This document shows, in pieces, positions 32,537-42,321 of a stretch of DNA of 54,782 nt (the stretch's first letter is position 1; each line of letters begins with the position of its first letter). The stretch spans positions 1 to 54,782 of the forward strand of contig QGNP01000007.1 of the NCBI GenBank assembly GCA_003228125.1, in the 5' to 3' direction. This stretch comes from Chloroflexota bacterium (lineage in GTDB: Bacteria; Chloroflexota; Dehalococcoidia; UBA2979). The translations under genes and the position numbers were made by a program. Below the pieces are notes generated by a model that did not search any database, had not been told where the DNA came from, and worked only from the letters and a program-made list of their open reading frames with translations.

Positions 32537-32570
32537 TTATATATAACGATGAAAATATCGTTATATATAA
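32537..32570. repeat. Perfect inverted repeat/hairpin (14-bp arms, 6-nt loop)
   Basis: TTATATATAACGAT-GAAAAT-ATCGTTATATATAA, 26 nt upstream of the cytochrome b ATG, no following T-run. Confidence 0.85.
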
Positions 32571-32595
32571 CTTGCTAAATAATTAAGGCAGATGA

Positions 32596-33348
32596 ATGAC
32601 AATTGAAAAACCAGCCAAACCTTCGTTAGAAGAAAGAATTTATAATTATGTAATGAATGGCAGAGTTGTCAAGTCTATTATTCGTTCAGGTTATCCTAAT
32701 ACTCCTAGAAATCAAATGTTAATGGTTGCTACAAATGTTTTTTTACATTTGCATCCAACTAGAATTAATAGAACTCATGTAAAAATTACCCATACATTTT
32801 GCTTAGGAGGCCTTTCTTTTTTTATGTTTTTAGGATTAACAATTACTGGAGTATTGTTAATGTTTTATTATGTTCCATCAGTAGAACGAGCGTATGAAGA
32901 CATGCAAGCTATTCAATCAACTGTTAGATTTGGCTTTTTAATGAGAAATCTACATAGATGGATGGCTCATAGCATGGTTTTGTTAGTTTTTATGCATATG
33001 ATGAGAGTATTTTACACAGGTTCTTATAAGCCACCAAGAGAGTTTAATTGGGTAGTTGGAGTGTTATTATTAGTTCTTACCTTACTTCTGTCGTTTACTG
33101 GATATCTTTTGCCGTGGGACGAATTAGCTTTTTGGGCAATTACAGTCGGTACTCAAATGGTAGGTTCTGCTCCATTGTTTGGTGAAGCTAATAGATTTAT
33201 TTTAATCGGTGGATATGAAGTGGGAGCAAATGCTCTAATTAGATTCTATACTTTGCATGTAATTGGCTTACCTCTTATCACTACTGTGTTTATGGCTGTT
33301 CATTTTTGGAGAATTAGAAGAGATGGCGGACTAGCAAAACCTTTGTAG
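32596..33348 (+). CDS. petB: Cytochrome b6-type subunit of a bc/b6f-like complex
   Basis: Bis-His pairs [15 protein letters not shown] and [16 protein letters not shown] (14 residues between, as in b6), [10 protein letters not shown], and FCLGG aligning with the heme-ci Cys region of b6. Confidence 0.88.
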   Translation: MTIEKPAKPSLEERIYNYVMNGRVVKSIIRSGYPNTPRNQMLMVATNVFLHLHPTRINRTHVKITHTFCLGGLSFFMFLGLTITGVLLMFYYVPSVERAYEDMQAIQSTVRFGFLMRNLHRWMAHSMVLLVFMHMMRVFYTGSYKPPREFNWVVGVLLLVLTLLLSFTGYLLPWDELAFWAITVGTQMVGSAPLFGEANRFILIGGYEVGANALIRFYTLHVIGLPLITTVFMAVHFWRIRRDGGLAKPL

Positions 33349-33387
33349 ATATAAAAGTTTCATTGATTTAGTTAAGGTATTTAATTT

Positions 33388-34266
33388 ATGGCTTCAGGTT
33401 CAGAATCATTGCAAAAGCCTATTTCTAAAGCTGTTCAAGGTCGACAAGCAAGGCGTCGAGAAGAAGAATTGTTAGTTTGGCCTGATTTAGTTTTTATTGA
33501 ATTTATATCTGCACTTTTATTTATGTTAACACTGACGATACTTTCTATTTTGATAAATGCTCCATTGCAGGATAGAGCCAACCCTAGTCATACACCAAAT
33601 CCATCAAAAGCTCCATGGTATTTTTTAAATCTACAAGAATTATTGCTTCATATGCATCCTGCAATTGCAGGAGTTCTAGTTCCTACTATTGCTGTTGGAG
33701 CATTAATGGCTATACCTTATTTAGACAATACTAGAGAAGGTGAAGGAAAATGGTGGGCATCACCTAGAGCAAAAATTAATGCTAAAGTTGGCGCATTTGT
33801 AGGTTTTTTTGGTACTTTGCTGTTAATTTTATTTAATGAATCAAAACATGTTTGGTTGTTTGAAAAAGCAACAACTCTTCAATGGCCTTCAGCGTTGAAC
33901 TGGTTAAAAAATACAAGAGCGATACAAACAGAAATTCCTTGGCCTGAATCGATAAGATCGATTTCTATAGGTGAGAAATTATTTAAAACAGAATTATTAG
34001 GATTACCTCCCATTAATTTAGTTTTAGATATACCTAAGCTTTTAGTTGAACAAATTATTCCTATGACAACTATGATTGGCTTGCCTATAATTCTTGCTGT
34101 AGTTGCTGGTAAAATGAATATTGCACAAACAAAAAGAGATTATGCTATATTGATTTTTTCAGCTTTTATGGCAACATGGCTCATGTTAACTATTAGTGGA
34201 ACTGCTTTAAGAGGCGCAGGCATGGAATTAATGTGGCCGTGGAATGTTAAACCGCCAGTTACATAA
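33388..34266 (+). CDS. Cytochrome b C-terminal/subunit IV-like protein
   Basis: TLTILSILINAPLQDRANPSHTPNPSKAPWYFLNLQELLLHMHPAIAGVLVP; the PSKAPWYF(L)xxQE motif is characteristic. Confidence 0.85.
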   Translation: MASGSESLQKPISKAVQGRQARRREEELLVWPDLVFIEFISALLFMLTLTILSILINAPLQDRANPSHTPNPSKAPWYFLNLQELLLHMHPAIAGVLVPTIAVGALMAIPYLDNTREGEGKWWASPRAKINAKVGAFVGFFGTLLLILFNESKHVWLFEKATTLQWPSALNWLKNTRAIQTEIPWPESIRSISIGEKLFKTELLGLPPINLVLDIPKLLVEQIIPMTTMIGLPIILAVVAGKMNIAQTKRDYAILIFSAFMATWLMLTISGTALRGAGMELMWPWNVKPPVT

Positions 34267-34287
34267 TATTATATTGATAGGTAGAAA

Positions 34288-35022
34288 ATGGTTAATGATA
34301 ATAAAGATAAAGAAATAGAAATTCAAGCTAACGATGAGCTGCTTGATAAAGAAATTGGTTCTTCACCAGCAGCAGGTGAAAGCATTGATGCTTGGAAAGA
34401 TGCTTTGTCTTCGCGCAGCACAGCTGTTCCAAAGAATATTATTGTCCCTAGCACGCAAGCGCATAGCGTTAAACCAACTGTTACAAGAAGAACATTTGTT
34501 AAAGGAACGTTTTGGACTGGCTTTGGGGTGACTATTCTTGGTTTTGTCGGTATATTTTTAGATTTTTTCTGGCCTAGAGGAGTTGAAAAATTTGCTGGGC
34601 CTTATCCTGTTGGTAATATTAATGATTTTAAACCAGGAGCTCCTCCAGTTAGATTTAAAGCAGCTCAAACGTGGATAGTAAACTTAGATCCAAATGACAC
34701 CAGTGAAGTGGGTGGAAAAGGAGGATCTGGTTTGTTAGCGCTTTGGCAAAAATGCCCACATCTTGGATGCGCTGTTCCTTGGAGAGGTGGATTTAACTTT
34801 AATGGTGATGATGGTTGGTTTAGGTGCCCGTGTCATGGATCTACATATACGAAAGCTGGTGTAAGAGTTTTTGGTCCTGCTCCTAGATCGATGGATACTT
34901 TCGAACTTTCAGTTGATGCTCAAGGAAATTTGACAGTACATACAGATAAAGTTATCCCAGGAGACGAAGATAATCCTGTTAGAGCAAAAACAATTGACGA
35001 TATCAGTAATTCAGAAGCGTAG
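34288..35022 (+). CDS. Rieske iron-sulfur protein
   Basis: CPHLGC and CPCHGSTY cluster motifs; N-terminal TRRTFVKGTFWTGFGVTILG Tat-like anchor. Confidence 0.9.
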   Translation: MVNDNKDKEIEIQANDELLDKEIGSSPAAGESIDAWKDALSSRSTAVPKNIIVPSTQAHSVKPTVTRRTFVKGTFWTGFGVTILGFVGIFLDFFWPRGVEKFAGPYPVGNINDFKPGAPPVRFKAAQTWIVNLDPNDTSEVGGKGGSGLLALWQKCPHLGCAVPWRGGFNFNGDDGWFRCPCHGSTYTKAGVRVFGPAPRSMDTFELSVDAQGNLTVHTDKVIPGDEDNPVRAKTIDDISNSEA

Positions 35023-35042
35023 TTGATTTTTATGGAGATTAG

Positions 35043-35990
35043 ATGAACACAACTAAACAAATAACGATTATATTAATTTTACTATTATCAGTAATTGGAA
35101 CTTGTTTTGGCTATTCAATGGCAGAATCTTCTCGTCAAAAAAAAGAAGCAGAACATCTTACTGAAAGAAATGCAGAACGAGGTGCTAGGATTTATGTTAA
35201 CAATTGTCGATCTTGTCACGGCCATCAAGGATTTGGTTCTGAAGAAGGAGCCATTGGAGCAAAAATTAACTCTTCTGCTTTTTTAATTTTAGAAGAAGAC
35301 AATGAATATGGCGCTGAAGCAACTTCAAAGTTTGGTTCTGGAGGTACTCCAGGTTATCAAGATATAAGGAACTTTGTAAGGAATACATTGAGATGCGGTC
35401 GTGCAGGAACATATATGCCTGCTTGGTCAGAAGAATATGGTGGAACCCTTTCAGATACTCAAATCGATCAAGTTGTGACACTTATTACAACAGGTAGATG
35501 GGATTTAGTTGCACAAGAAATTATAGAACATGATGAAGAGAATAATACAAATCCAGACGAAGTTATTTTAAAAGATCCATCTGGAATGGCCATTATTAGT
35601 GAAAATTGTGGCCAATATAATGCAGTTCAAGCTTTAAAATACAGAACAAGATCAGACCCTAGATTGAATGTTGTAGATGGCAATGAAAATAAAAATGAAG
35701 AAAATGAAGTTGTTACTTCAGTTGAAATGGGCCCCATGGTAAAAGGATTACCTGTTGAGCAATTTTATGCAGCGGCATGTGCAGTTTGCCACGGCGTAGA
35801 TAGAAAAGGAGTCGAAGCTATTGGGAGCCTCCCTCTTCTTCCAAGCTATTTAACTAAAGAAGATAATTTTTATTTCGAAACGCTTGTTAATGGTCGGGCA
35901 GGAACAGTAATGCCATCATGGAGAGCTCAAGGTTTATCTGATGATGAAATGTGGAATTTAGTAAACTTTATTAAATATACTCAACCTTAA
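35043..35990 (+). CDS. Diheme c-type cytochrome
   Basis: Two heme c motifs CRSCH and CAVCH; N-terminal membrane anchor; last gene of the bc-like cluster. Confidence 0.87.
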   Translation: MNTTKQITIILILLLSVIGTCFGYSMAESSRQKKEAEHLTERNAERGARIYVNNCRSCHGHQGFGSEEGAIGAKINSSAFLILEEDNEYGAEATSKFGSGGTPGYQDIRNFVRNTLRCGRAGTYMPAWSEEYGGTLSDTQIDQVVTLITTGRWDLVAQEIIEHDEENNTNPDEVILKDPSGMAIISENCGQYNAVQALKYRTRSDPRLNVVDGNENKNEENEVVTSVEMGPMVKGLPVEQFYAAACAVCHGVDRKGVEAIGSLPLLPSYLTKEDNFYFETLVNGRAGTVMPSWRAQGLSDDEMWNLVNFIKYTQP

Positions 35991-36078
35991 TTATTGATTT
36001 TAATGAGATTGCTCTTTTTTTTTGTATGTTGATTTATTAAAATGATTATTATGGAAAATGTAATGAAAGGAATAATGA

Positions 36079-36198
36079 ATGTCTGCAGAAACTGGTAAAA
36101 GATATAAATGCTTAGAATGTGAAGCTGAGTTTATAGTTACAAGAGGTTCTGATGATGCATCATTACGATGCGGAGATCATGAGTTAGAACAAATATAA
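36079..36198 (+). CDS. Desulforedoxin-like small metal-binding protein
   Basis: MSAETGKRYKCLECEAEFIVTRGSDDASLRCGDHELEQI (39 aa); GKRYKCxxC N-terminal signature. Absent from the ORF track. Confidence 0.6.
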   Translation: MSAETGKRYKCLECEAEFIVTRGSDDASLRCGDHELEQI

Positions 36199-36212
36199 GA
36201 TAGGAATTAAAT

Positions 36213-36356
36213 ATGGTAGTTCAATTAGGTAAAAGATACAAAGATGAACAAACAGAAGTTGAAGTTTTATGCATTAAACCAGGTGCATGTGATTTAAATA
36301 TAGATGGTCGTCCTATGGAAGAACTTCAACCTAAAGTTCTTCCATCAGCTGATTAA
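36213..36356 (+). CDS. Desulforedoxin-like small protein with altered metal-ligand pattern
   Basis: MVVQLGKRYKDEQTEVEVLCIKPGACDLNIDGRPMEELQPKVLPSAD (47 aa); GKRYK...PMEELQPK..PS.D framework. Absent from the ORF track. Confidence 0.6.
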   Translation: MVVQLGKRYKDEQTEVEVLCIKPGACDLNIDGRPMEELQPKVLPSAD

Positions 36357-36377
36357 TCAAAATAATCAATTTTTATT

Positions 36378-37907
36378 ATGGCTACTCCTACTAAAAATAT
36401 TTTAATCATAGCTAAAGGCGTGCCAGAAACCTTTGAATTAACTTCTAAAAAAAGCCCTGTAGGTACCTTAAGTATTATTGGTATTGCATGTATAAATGAT
36501 ACAATTGCTTTTGTTGGTAAACCTGCTGAAGCAAAAGAATTTTTTCATGATGAATTTTTACTTATAGATAGATCAGATTCTTATGTTTTACCTGGATTTA
36601 TAGACTCTCATTCTCATTCTTTTGCTTCAGCTAAAGTCATGAAATCTTTAGATTTTAGAATAAAATTAAATTCTCCAAATAAAAGCGATTTTCTCAAATT
36701 TCTAAGAAATGAAAATAAGAAAATTAAAAATAAAGGCTTATTAAGAATTACAGGATTTGATGAGCTATTAAATGACAATAATTGGTATCCATCAAGGCAT
36801 GTCTTAGACATAATTGCTCCAGATAATCCATTACAAATTATCCATAGAACTGGTCACGCTTGTATTTTAAATTCAAAAGCCCTAGAGCTTTGCCATATAA
36901 ATGATTTTGTTTATGAACCTAAAGGTGTTTTTTTTAATCGAAATTTAGACACTGGTTCTCTAGATGGTTATATTATTGGAATGAATGATGAAATTGATAA
37001 TTTTTTAATAAATTATTCTAATCCAATAGATAAAAATAATTTGCTTGAATGGTTTCATTCACAAGTTGCAAATGGAATCACTTCAATTGTTCATGCAGAT
37101 TTTAATTCAGAACTTAAAGACTGGCATTATTTATTTAAATTAGTAAAAGAAAATGACAGTATTCCAAATATTATTATGATGGAATCAGTTAAATCAATTG
37201 AAGGGGAACGATTTCCAAAACATGATGTTGGATCGAGAATTAAAAGAGGCCATACTAAAATAATGGTTAAAGAGTTCGAATCAATTATTGAAGACAATTT
37301 AAAAGAATTGAATGAGTTATTTCATAAATGTATTTTAGAAGATAGAAAAGTTGCAATACACATTACAACGCAGAATACATTAAAAATTGTATTGGATTTT
37401 ATTAATACAATTGATCAAAAAATTATTAGAAGAATAGAACACGCGCCTGTTATTGAGCCAGGTATCATTAAAAAAATCGCTTCAGCTGGAGTCTATATTG
37501 TTGCACAGCCTGCAATGATGATAGAAGCAAATAAAAAATATGAAAGAGCTATAAACCAAAATGAATTAAATAATTTTCATCCATGGAAAACAGTCTTAGA
37601 ATTAAATGGATTTTTAGCATTTTCTTCAGATTCTCCAGTAACCCTATCTTCGCCATTGCAATCTATTGCTGCTGCTTCTAATTTGAGACCTAAAAATCTT
37701 AATTATGAGCAAAGAATAAGTATTGTAGATGCTATTAAAGCATGGACAATAAATGGTGCGCTAGCTAATGAAATGAATTACTACGGCTATATAAAAAAAG
37801 GATTTATTGCAGACATTATTATAGTAAAAGGAGAAATTTTATCAAACCCAGAAAAATGTGAAGTGATTGCAAGCGTTATATCAGGAAAGTTAGTTTATTC
37901 TTGTTAG
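36378..37907 (+). CDS. Amidohydrolase (YtcJ-like, Amidohydro_3)
   Basis: LPGFIDSHSHSFA, IHRTGHACILNSKAL, RIEHAPVIEPG, FSSDSPVTL. Confidence 0.85.
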   Translation: MATPTKNILIIAKGVPETFELTSKKSPVGTLSIIGIACINDTIAFVGKPAEAKEFFHDEFLLIDRSDSYVLPGFIDSHSHSFASAKVMKSLDFRIKLNSPNKSDFLKFLRNENKKIKNKGLLRITGFDELLNDNNWYPSRHVLDIIAPDNPLQIIHRTGHACILNSKALELCHINDFVYEPKGVFFNRNLDTGSLDGYIIGMNDEIDNFLINYSNPIDKNNLLEWFHSQVANGITSIVHADFNSELKDWHYLFKLVKENDSIPNIIMMESVKSIEGERFPKHDVGSRIKRGHTKIMVKEFESIIEDNLKELNELFHKCILEDRKVAIHITTQNTLKIVLDFINTIDQKIIRRIEHAPVIEPGIIKKIASAGVYIVAQPAMMIEANKKYERAINQNELNNFHPWKTVLELNGFLAFSSDSPVTLSSPLQSIAAASNLRPKNLNYEQRISIVDAIKAWTINGALANEMNYYGYIKKGFIADIIIVKGEILSNPEKCEVIASVISGKLVYSC

Positions 37908-37991
37908 ATGGTTCTTAAATGTTATCTGGGCTTGATCTATGATGAAAATTCTAATAACCTTAGACACTGTGTTAGAAAGTTGGTGATTTGA

Positions 37992-38201
37992 TTGGTTGAA
38001 ATTAGAGTCAATGATTCTGAGTCTCTTGACTCAGCTTTAAAAAGATTTAATAGAAAAGTTCAATCAGATGGAATTTTAACAGATTCTCGACAAAACGAGT
38101 ATTATGAAAAGCCATCTGAAAAAAGAAAGAAAAAAGAAGCTGCGAGAAAAAGAAAATTACGAAAAGTAAATAGTAAAACTAATTTTGATTTTCGCAAATG
38201 A
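37992..38201 (+). CDS. rpsU: 30S ribosomal protein S21
   Basis: [58 protein letters not shown]. Confidence 0.93.
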   Translation: MVEIRVNDSESLDSALKRFNRKVQSDGILTDSRQNEYYEKPSEKRKKKEAARKRKLRKVNSKTNFDFRK

Positions 38202-38215
38202 TATGCAGGTGAAGA

Positions 38216-38659
38216 TTGACTATTCTTGAGAATATTAAAGATAATTTGAAAGCGGCAATGAAATCTGGGGATTCTGTTTCCAGGGATACGTATAGAATGC
38301 TTATTTCCGAGGTTAACAATACTAAAATTAATATTGGTCATGAATTATCAGATGAAGAAATTCTTAAGGTTTTTAAAAAAGAATCAAGAAAAAGGAAAGA
38401 AGCTATTATTGAGTTTGATAAGGCTGGACGCGTTGAGTTAGCTAATAAAGAAAAAGATGAATTAAAAATTATCAATTCTTTTTTACCAAAAGAATTGACC
38501 GATGAGGTTATAAAACAGCATATATTAGAAGTCTTAGATGAAGGTTTTGAAAAAAATATGTCTGAATTTGGTAAAATTATGAAACCTTTAATGAATAAAA
38601 TTGATGGCAATGCAGACGGCAATAGAGTAAGCAGTTTATTAAAAGATTTTTTGTCCTAA
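38216..38659 (+). CDS. GatB/YqeY domain protein
   Basis: DNLKAAMKSGDSVSRDTYRMLISEVNN...INSFLPKELTDEVI; follows rpsU, a common arrangement. Confidence 0.9.
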   Translation: MTILENIKDNLKAAMKSGDSVSRDTYRMLISEVNNTKINIGHELSDEEILKVFKKESRKRKEAIIEFDKAGRVELANKEKDELKIINSFLPKELTDEVIKQHILEVLDEGFEKNMSEFGKIMKPLMNKIDGNADGNRVSSLLKDFLS

Positions 38660-38690
38660 AAGTCTATATTTAATGATTACGGAGTAAATA

Positions 38691-39335
38691 ATGAAAGTGT
38701 TATTTTTAGAAACCATAGAAGGATCTGCATCTATGGGAGAAGTTAAAGATGTTACAAATGGGTATGCTAGAAATTATCTTTTACCAAAAGGCTATGCAGT
38801 CCCTGCAACAGTAAATAATTTAAAAGACGTTGAAGTTTTACAAGCTAAAGAATTAGTAATGCAAAAAGACAAAGATGAATGGGCGAATGCAATTTTTGAT
38901 AAATTAGAAGATGCTGTAATTTTTGAAGTACCTGTAGGTCAACAAGGAAAATTATATGGATCAGTTAATCAAGCTGATATAGCATCAAAAATATCTGTAA
39001 TTGTAGGTAAAGACGTAGATAGAAGGTCTATATTATTGCCAGAAATTATTAGACAAGTTGGTGTTCACGAAGTAAGTATTCGTCTTTCAAAAAATATAAC
39101 TGCACTAGTAAAAGTTGTTGTTGTTGATCAAGAATCTGAGCAAATTGAAGATTTAGTAAAAAGCATGCTTGCAGATTTTGATAAAGATCCCGTTGTTAAT
39201 TCAATGAATGATACCGATGCTATTTTAAATGACGATGTTTTGGTAAATGATGAATTGATTCAAAATAACGAATTGATTCAAAATGAAAATGTGTCAGTTA
39301 AAAATAATGAAGAATTAGAGAGCATAGACAGCTAA
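38691..39335 (+). CDS. rplI: 50S ribosomal protein L9 with acidic C-terminal extension
   Basis: MKVLFLETIEGSASMGEVKDVTNGYARNYLLPKGYAVPAT; about 60 extra acidic/Asn-rich residues at the C-terminus. Confidence 0.92.
   Translation: MKVLFLETIEGSASMGEVKDVTNGYARNYLLPKGYAVPATVNNLKDVEVLQAKELVMQKDKDEWANAIFDKLEDAVIFEVPVGQQGKLYGSVNQADIASKISVIVGKDVDRRSILLPEIIRQVGVHEVSIRLSKNITALVKVVVVDQESEQIEDLVKSMLADFDKDPVVNSMNDTDAILNDDVLVNDELIQNNELIQNENVSVKNNEELESIDS
39252..39287 (+). repeat. 18-bp tandem repeat in the rplI C-terminal extension
   Basis: GAATTGATTCAAAATAAC / GAATTGATTCAAAATGAA, encoding ELIQNN/ELIQNE. Confidence 0.9.
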
Positions 39336-39385
39336 CTAAAATAATGAGTAACACTTTACTTGCATTCTTGATAGAAATTTAATAA

Positions 39386-41584
39386 ATGCCAAATTTTTTT
39401 TCTCGAAAATTTATATATATTTATAGTATATTCCTTGTAATGATTTTTTGTATAATTTTTTTTCCTTGGAATAATAATCAAGATAAAATTGTTATAAATG
39501 AAATTGTTGAAAATACAGTTATTTCTCCAAAAAATGTCCAATATATTTCAATGATTCTGACAAATAATCGTAAGGATTCTGCGGCTTCTGCCATAGAAGA
39601 TATTTATGTATTGAATCCTGACATCAGAGACATCCAAGTTGCTTTATTGGATCAAAGATTGATTGAAATTAATTTAATTAGAATTAATAAAGTAACAGCT
39701 TTGTCTGCAAAGGAATCAGAAATTAATGAACTTACTTTAACTGATTTAAGCATTGATTCTGTAAATCAAATATTAAATATGAAAGATGAACAATGGCAAA
39801 CAATAGCTATGGCAGCAAAAAATAGCTTAACAAGAATACTAACTTCTTCCTTAACGCTACAGGAAACTTTAGTAATAAAAAATAATCTTAATAATTATAT
39901 AGATCCCGCTTTTAGTAATATGGAAAATCAACTTATTAGTCAGTTAATTTTTCTTCTTATTCAACCTAATCTTATCGTTGATCAAGATCGTACAAATCTA
40001 TTAAAAGATCAAGCAAGAGCTATGCAACCATTAGAATCGATTACTGTTAATAAAGGGGATGTAATTTTAAGTAAGGGATCTTTAATTACTTCACAAGATT
40101 ACGAAATGTTAAATCAGATTGGTTTATTGAATCAGAGTTTAGATTTTGTTGCTTCACTTACAATTTTTTCAAAATCTCTTTTACTTACTTTAGTTACTTC
40201 ATTGTTTCTTTATTTCTTAAAACCTAATTCGCTAGCTTCTTTTAAAAAGATATTTCTTTTTTCAATGCTTTTAATTTTGCCAATTCTTTTAATAGAAATA
40301 TTTTATTTAAATTTTTTTAATGATAATTCAATATATTTCTTTTATTTACTTCCAATCATTGCTTTTCCTATGGTTGCTTTAGTCCTAACTGATTTTAGCG
40401 TGGCAATGTTACTTACATCGCTAATTGCTATAGTGATTGCCACAATATCTTTAGATTCCTGGAATACAAGTTTGTTTCTTAATAATAATGTAGAGTTATC
40501 GCAAAGCTGGATGACTTTTTTTGTGAGTTCTTTAACAGCAATCATTATCCTTAGACGAGCAGATCGTCAACAACAATACATTTATGCAGCGGCAGTAAGT
40601 TCATCGGCATCTATTTTGTGCTCTTTTATTTTTTGGATTAATCAGTCAATTTTATCTAGTTTTGATTTTCTTTTGATTGTTATTAGCACTATTAGCGGTA
40701 GTATTTTTTCAGCGATACTAGCTTTAGGGTTAGTAAATATTTTAAGTGTTTTTTTTGGCATAGTAACTAGAGTAAAATTGATGGAATTAGCACAATTGGA
40801 TAACCCATTACTTCGAAAATTACAAGATGAGGCGCCTGGGACATTTCAGCATTCATTATTGGTTGGAACTTTAGTAGAAAGAGCTGCTGATAGAATCAAT
40901 GCAGATTCATTGCTTGCTAGAGTAGGGGCTTATTATCATGATATCGGAAAATTAATTTCTCCATCCTTTTTTGTTGAAAATACAAGTGATAAGAGCCCGC
41001 ATGATTCACTTGATCCTATACAAAGCACAAGAGTGATTCATCAACATGTTACAGCTGGTATTGAGACTGCACGTAAGGCAAATTTACCTGACATTATTAT
41101 TCAATTTATACAACAACATCATGGTACAAGATTGGCAAGTTTTTTCTATCGCATTGCTGCTGAAGAGAATCCATCAATTGATATAGAATTATTTAGATAT
41201 CCTGGTCCTAAGCCACAATCTAAAGAAGTTGCCTTGGTTATGTTGGCTGATAGCGCAGAAGCGGCCGTTAGAGCAAGCAAAGATCATTCAACAGAAGCTA
41301 TTTTGAGTATTGTCAATGAAGTCATTAAGGAAAGATTTGATGAAGATCAATTTGATGAATGTGATTTATCCATAAAACAAATAAGAATTGCTGGTGACTC
41401 TATTGCATCAGCATTGACGGCAGTCGTTCATCCGAGAGTGAACTATCCAGGTCCTTCTAAGCAGGAATTAATTGATAGAGGTATACATCTTGATGAAAAT
41501 TTAGAAAATATTAAAGAGGATCAAAAAGAAGATGGCCCACAATTATCTCTAGGTTCAATTGAAAAAAGTGACGATATTAATTAG
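39386..41584 (+). CDS. 7TM-HD family membrane phosphohydrolase (PgpH-like)
   Basis: Extracytoplasmic 7TMR-HDED-like N-terminus, multiple TM segments, HD domain APGTFQHSLLVGTLVERAA...ARVGAYYHDIGKL. Confidence 0.88.
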   Translation: MPNFFSRKFIYIYSIFLVMIFCIIFFPWNNNQDKIVINEIVENTVISPKNVQYISMILTNNRKDSAASAIEDIYVLNPDIRDIQVALLDQRLIEINLIRINKVTALSAKESEINELTLTDLSIDSVNQILNMKDEQWQTIAMAAKNSLTRILTSSLTLQETLVIKNNLNNYIDPAFSNMENQLISQLIFLLIQPNLIVDQDRTNLLKDQARAMQPLESITVNKGDVILSKGSLITSQDYEMLNQIGLLNQSLDFVASLTIFSKSLLLTLVTSLFLYFLKPNSLASFKKIFLFSMLLILPILLIEIFYLNFFNDNSIYFFYLLPIIAFPMVALVLTDFSVAMLLTSLIAIVIATISLDSWNTSLFLNNNVELSQSWMTFFVSSLTAIIILRRADRQQQYIYAAAVSSSASILCSFIFWINQSILSSFDFLLIVISTISGSIFSAILALGLVNILSVFFGIVTRVKLMELAQLDNPLLRKLQDEAPGTFQHSLLVGTLVERAADRINADSLLARVGAYYHDIGKLISPSFFVENTSDKSPHDSLDPIQSTRVIHQHVTAGIETARKANLPDIIIQFIQQHHGTRLASFFYRIAAEENPSIDIELFRYPGPKPQSKEVALVMLADSAEAAVRASKDHSTEAILSIVNEVIKERFDEDQFDECDLSIKQIRIAGDSIASALTAVVHPRVNYPGPSKQELIDRGIHLDENLENIKEDQKEDGPQLSLGSIEKSDDIN

Positions 41585-41616
41585 CTTGTTACTATAATTA
41601 AATAAATTAGGAAAAC

Positions 41617-42321
41617 ATGAAAGTTGCAATTATAGTATTTCCGGGCACTTGGAGTGATGGCGATTGCATGTATGCAATGCATCAAGTCGGAGCTGATCCA
41701 TATAAAGTTTGGCATACCCAAGAAAAAATCGGGAATCCTGATATGGTGATTATTCCAGGTGGTTTTTCATATGGAGACTATTTAAGATGTGGTGCAATTG
41801 CGCAATTTTCTAATGTGATGAAAGACGTTGTTAATTTTGCTATTTCAGGTGGTATAGTTGTAGGAATTTGTAATGGGTTTCAAATTTTGTGCGAGTCTGA
41901 ATTGTTACCGGGTGTTCTAATAAAAAATGATTCATTGCAATTTAGATGCGAAGATACATTTTTAAAAATAAATGATTCTGCTATTTCTTCTCCTTTTTTG
42001 AATAATATTTCTATAAACAAGCCACTTAAGATACCAATTTCACATGGATCAGGAAATTATTTTGTAGATGATTTAACATTAAAAAAACTAAAAAAAACAA
42101 ATAGAATTGCTTTTCAATATTCCAATAGTGAAGGAATTGTCGAAGATGGTTATAATCCTAATGGTTCAGTTGATAATATTGCAGGTATTTTAAATGAGTC
42201 TGGCAATGTATTAGGAATGATGCCTCATCCTGAAAGAGCATCTGATGTTTTATTATCAGGTACTGATGGTAATTTAATTTGGAATTCTGTTATGAAATCT
42301 ATGATGGTAAAAAATAAATGA
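41617..42321 (+). CDS. purQ: Phosphoribosylformylglycinamidine synthase subunit PurQ
   Basis: IVFPGTWSDGDC, IPGGFSYGDYLRCGAIA, GICNGFQIL, MMPHPER. Confidence 0.95.
   Translation: MKVAIIVFPGTWSDGDCMYAMHQVGADPYKVWHTQEKIGNPDMVIIPGGFSYGDYLRCGAIAQFSNVMKDVVNFAISGGIVVGICNGFQILCESELLPGVLIKNDSLQFRCEDTFLKINDSAISSPFLNNISINKPLKIPISHGSGNYFVDDLTLKKLKKTNRIAFQYSNSEGIVEDGYNPNGSVDNIAGILNESGNVLGMMPHPERASDVLLSGTDGNLIWNSVMKSMMVKNK

Noticed and set aside
32596-34266. Cytochrome b6/subunit IV as evidence of photosynthesis
   Set aside because: No reaction-centre, chlorophyll or cytochrome f genes in the window; split b6-type complexes also occur in non-photosynthetic bacteria.
36010-36035. T9 run after the diheme cytochrome gene as an intrinsic terminator
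   Set aside because: No convincing GC-containing stem precedes the T-run.
37270-37290. GAGTTCGAATCAATT resembling a tRNA T-loop
   Set aside because: Lies inside the amidohydrolase ORF (KEFESI) and no tRNA cloverleaf surrounds it. No tRNA or rRNA was recognised anywhere in the window, but I could not run a covariance-model search.
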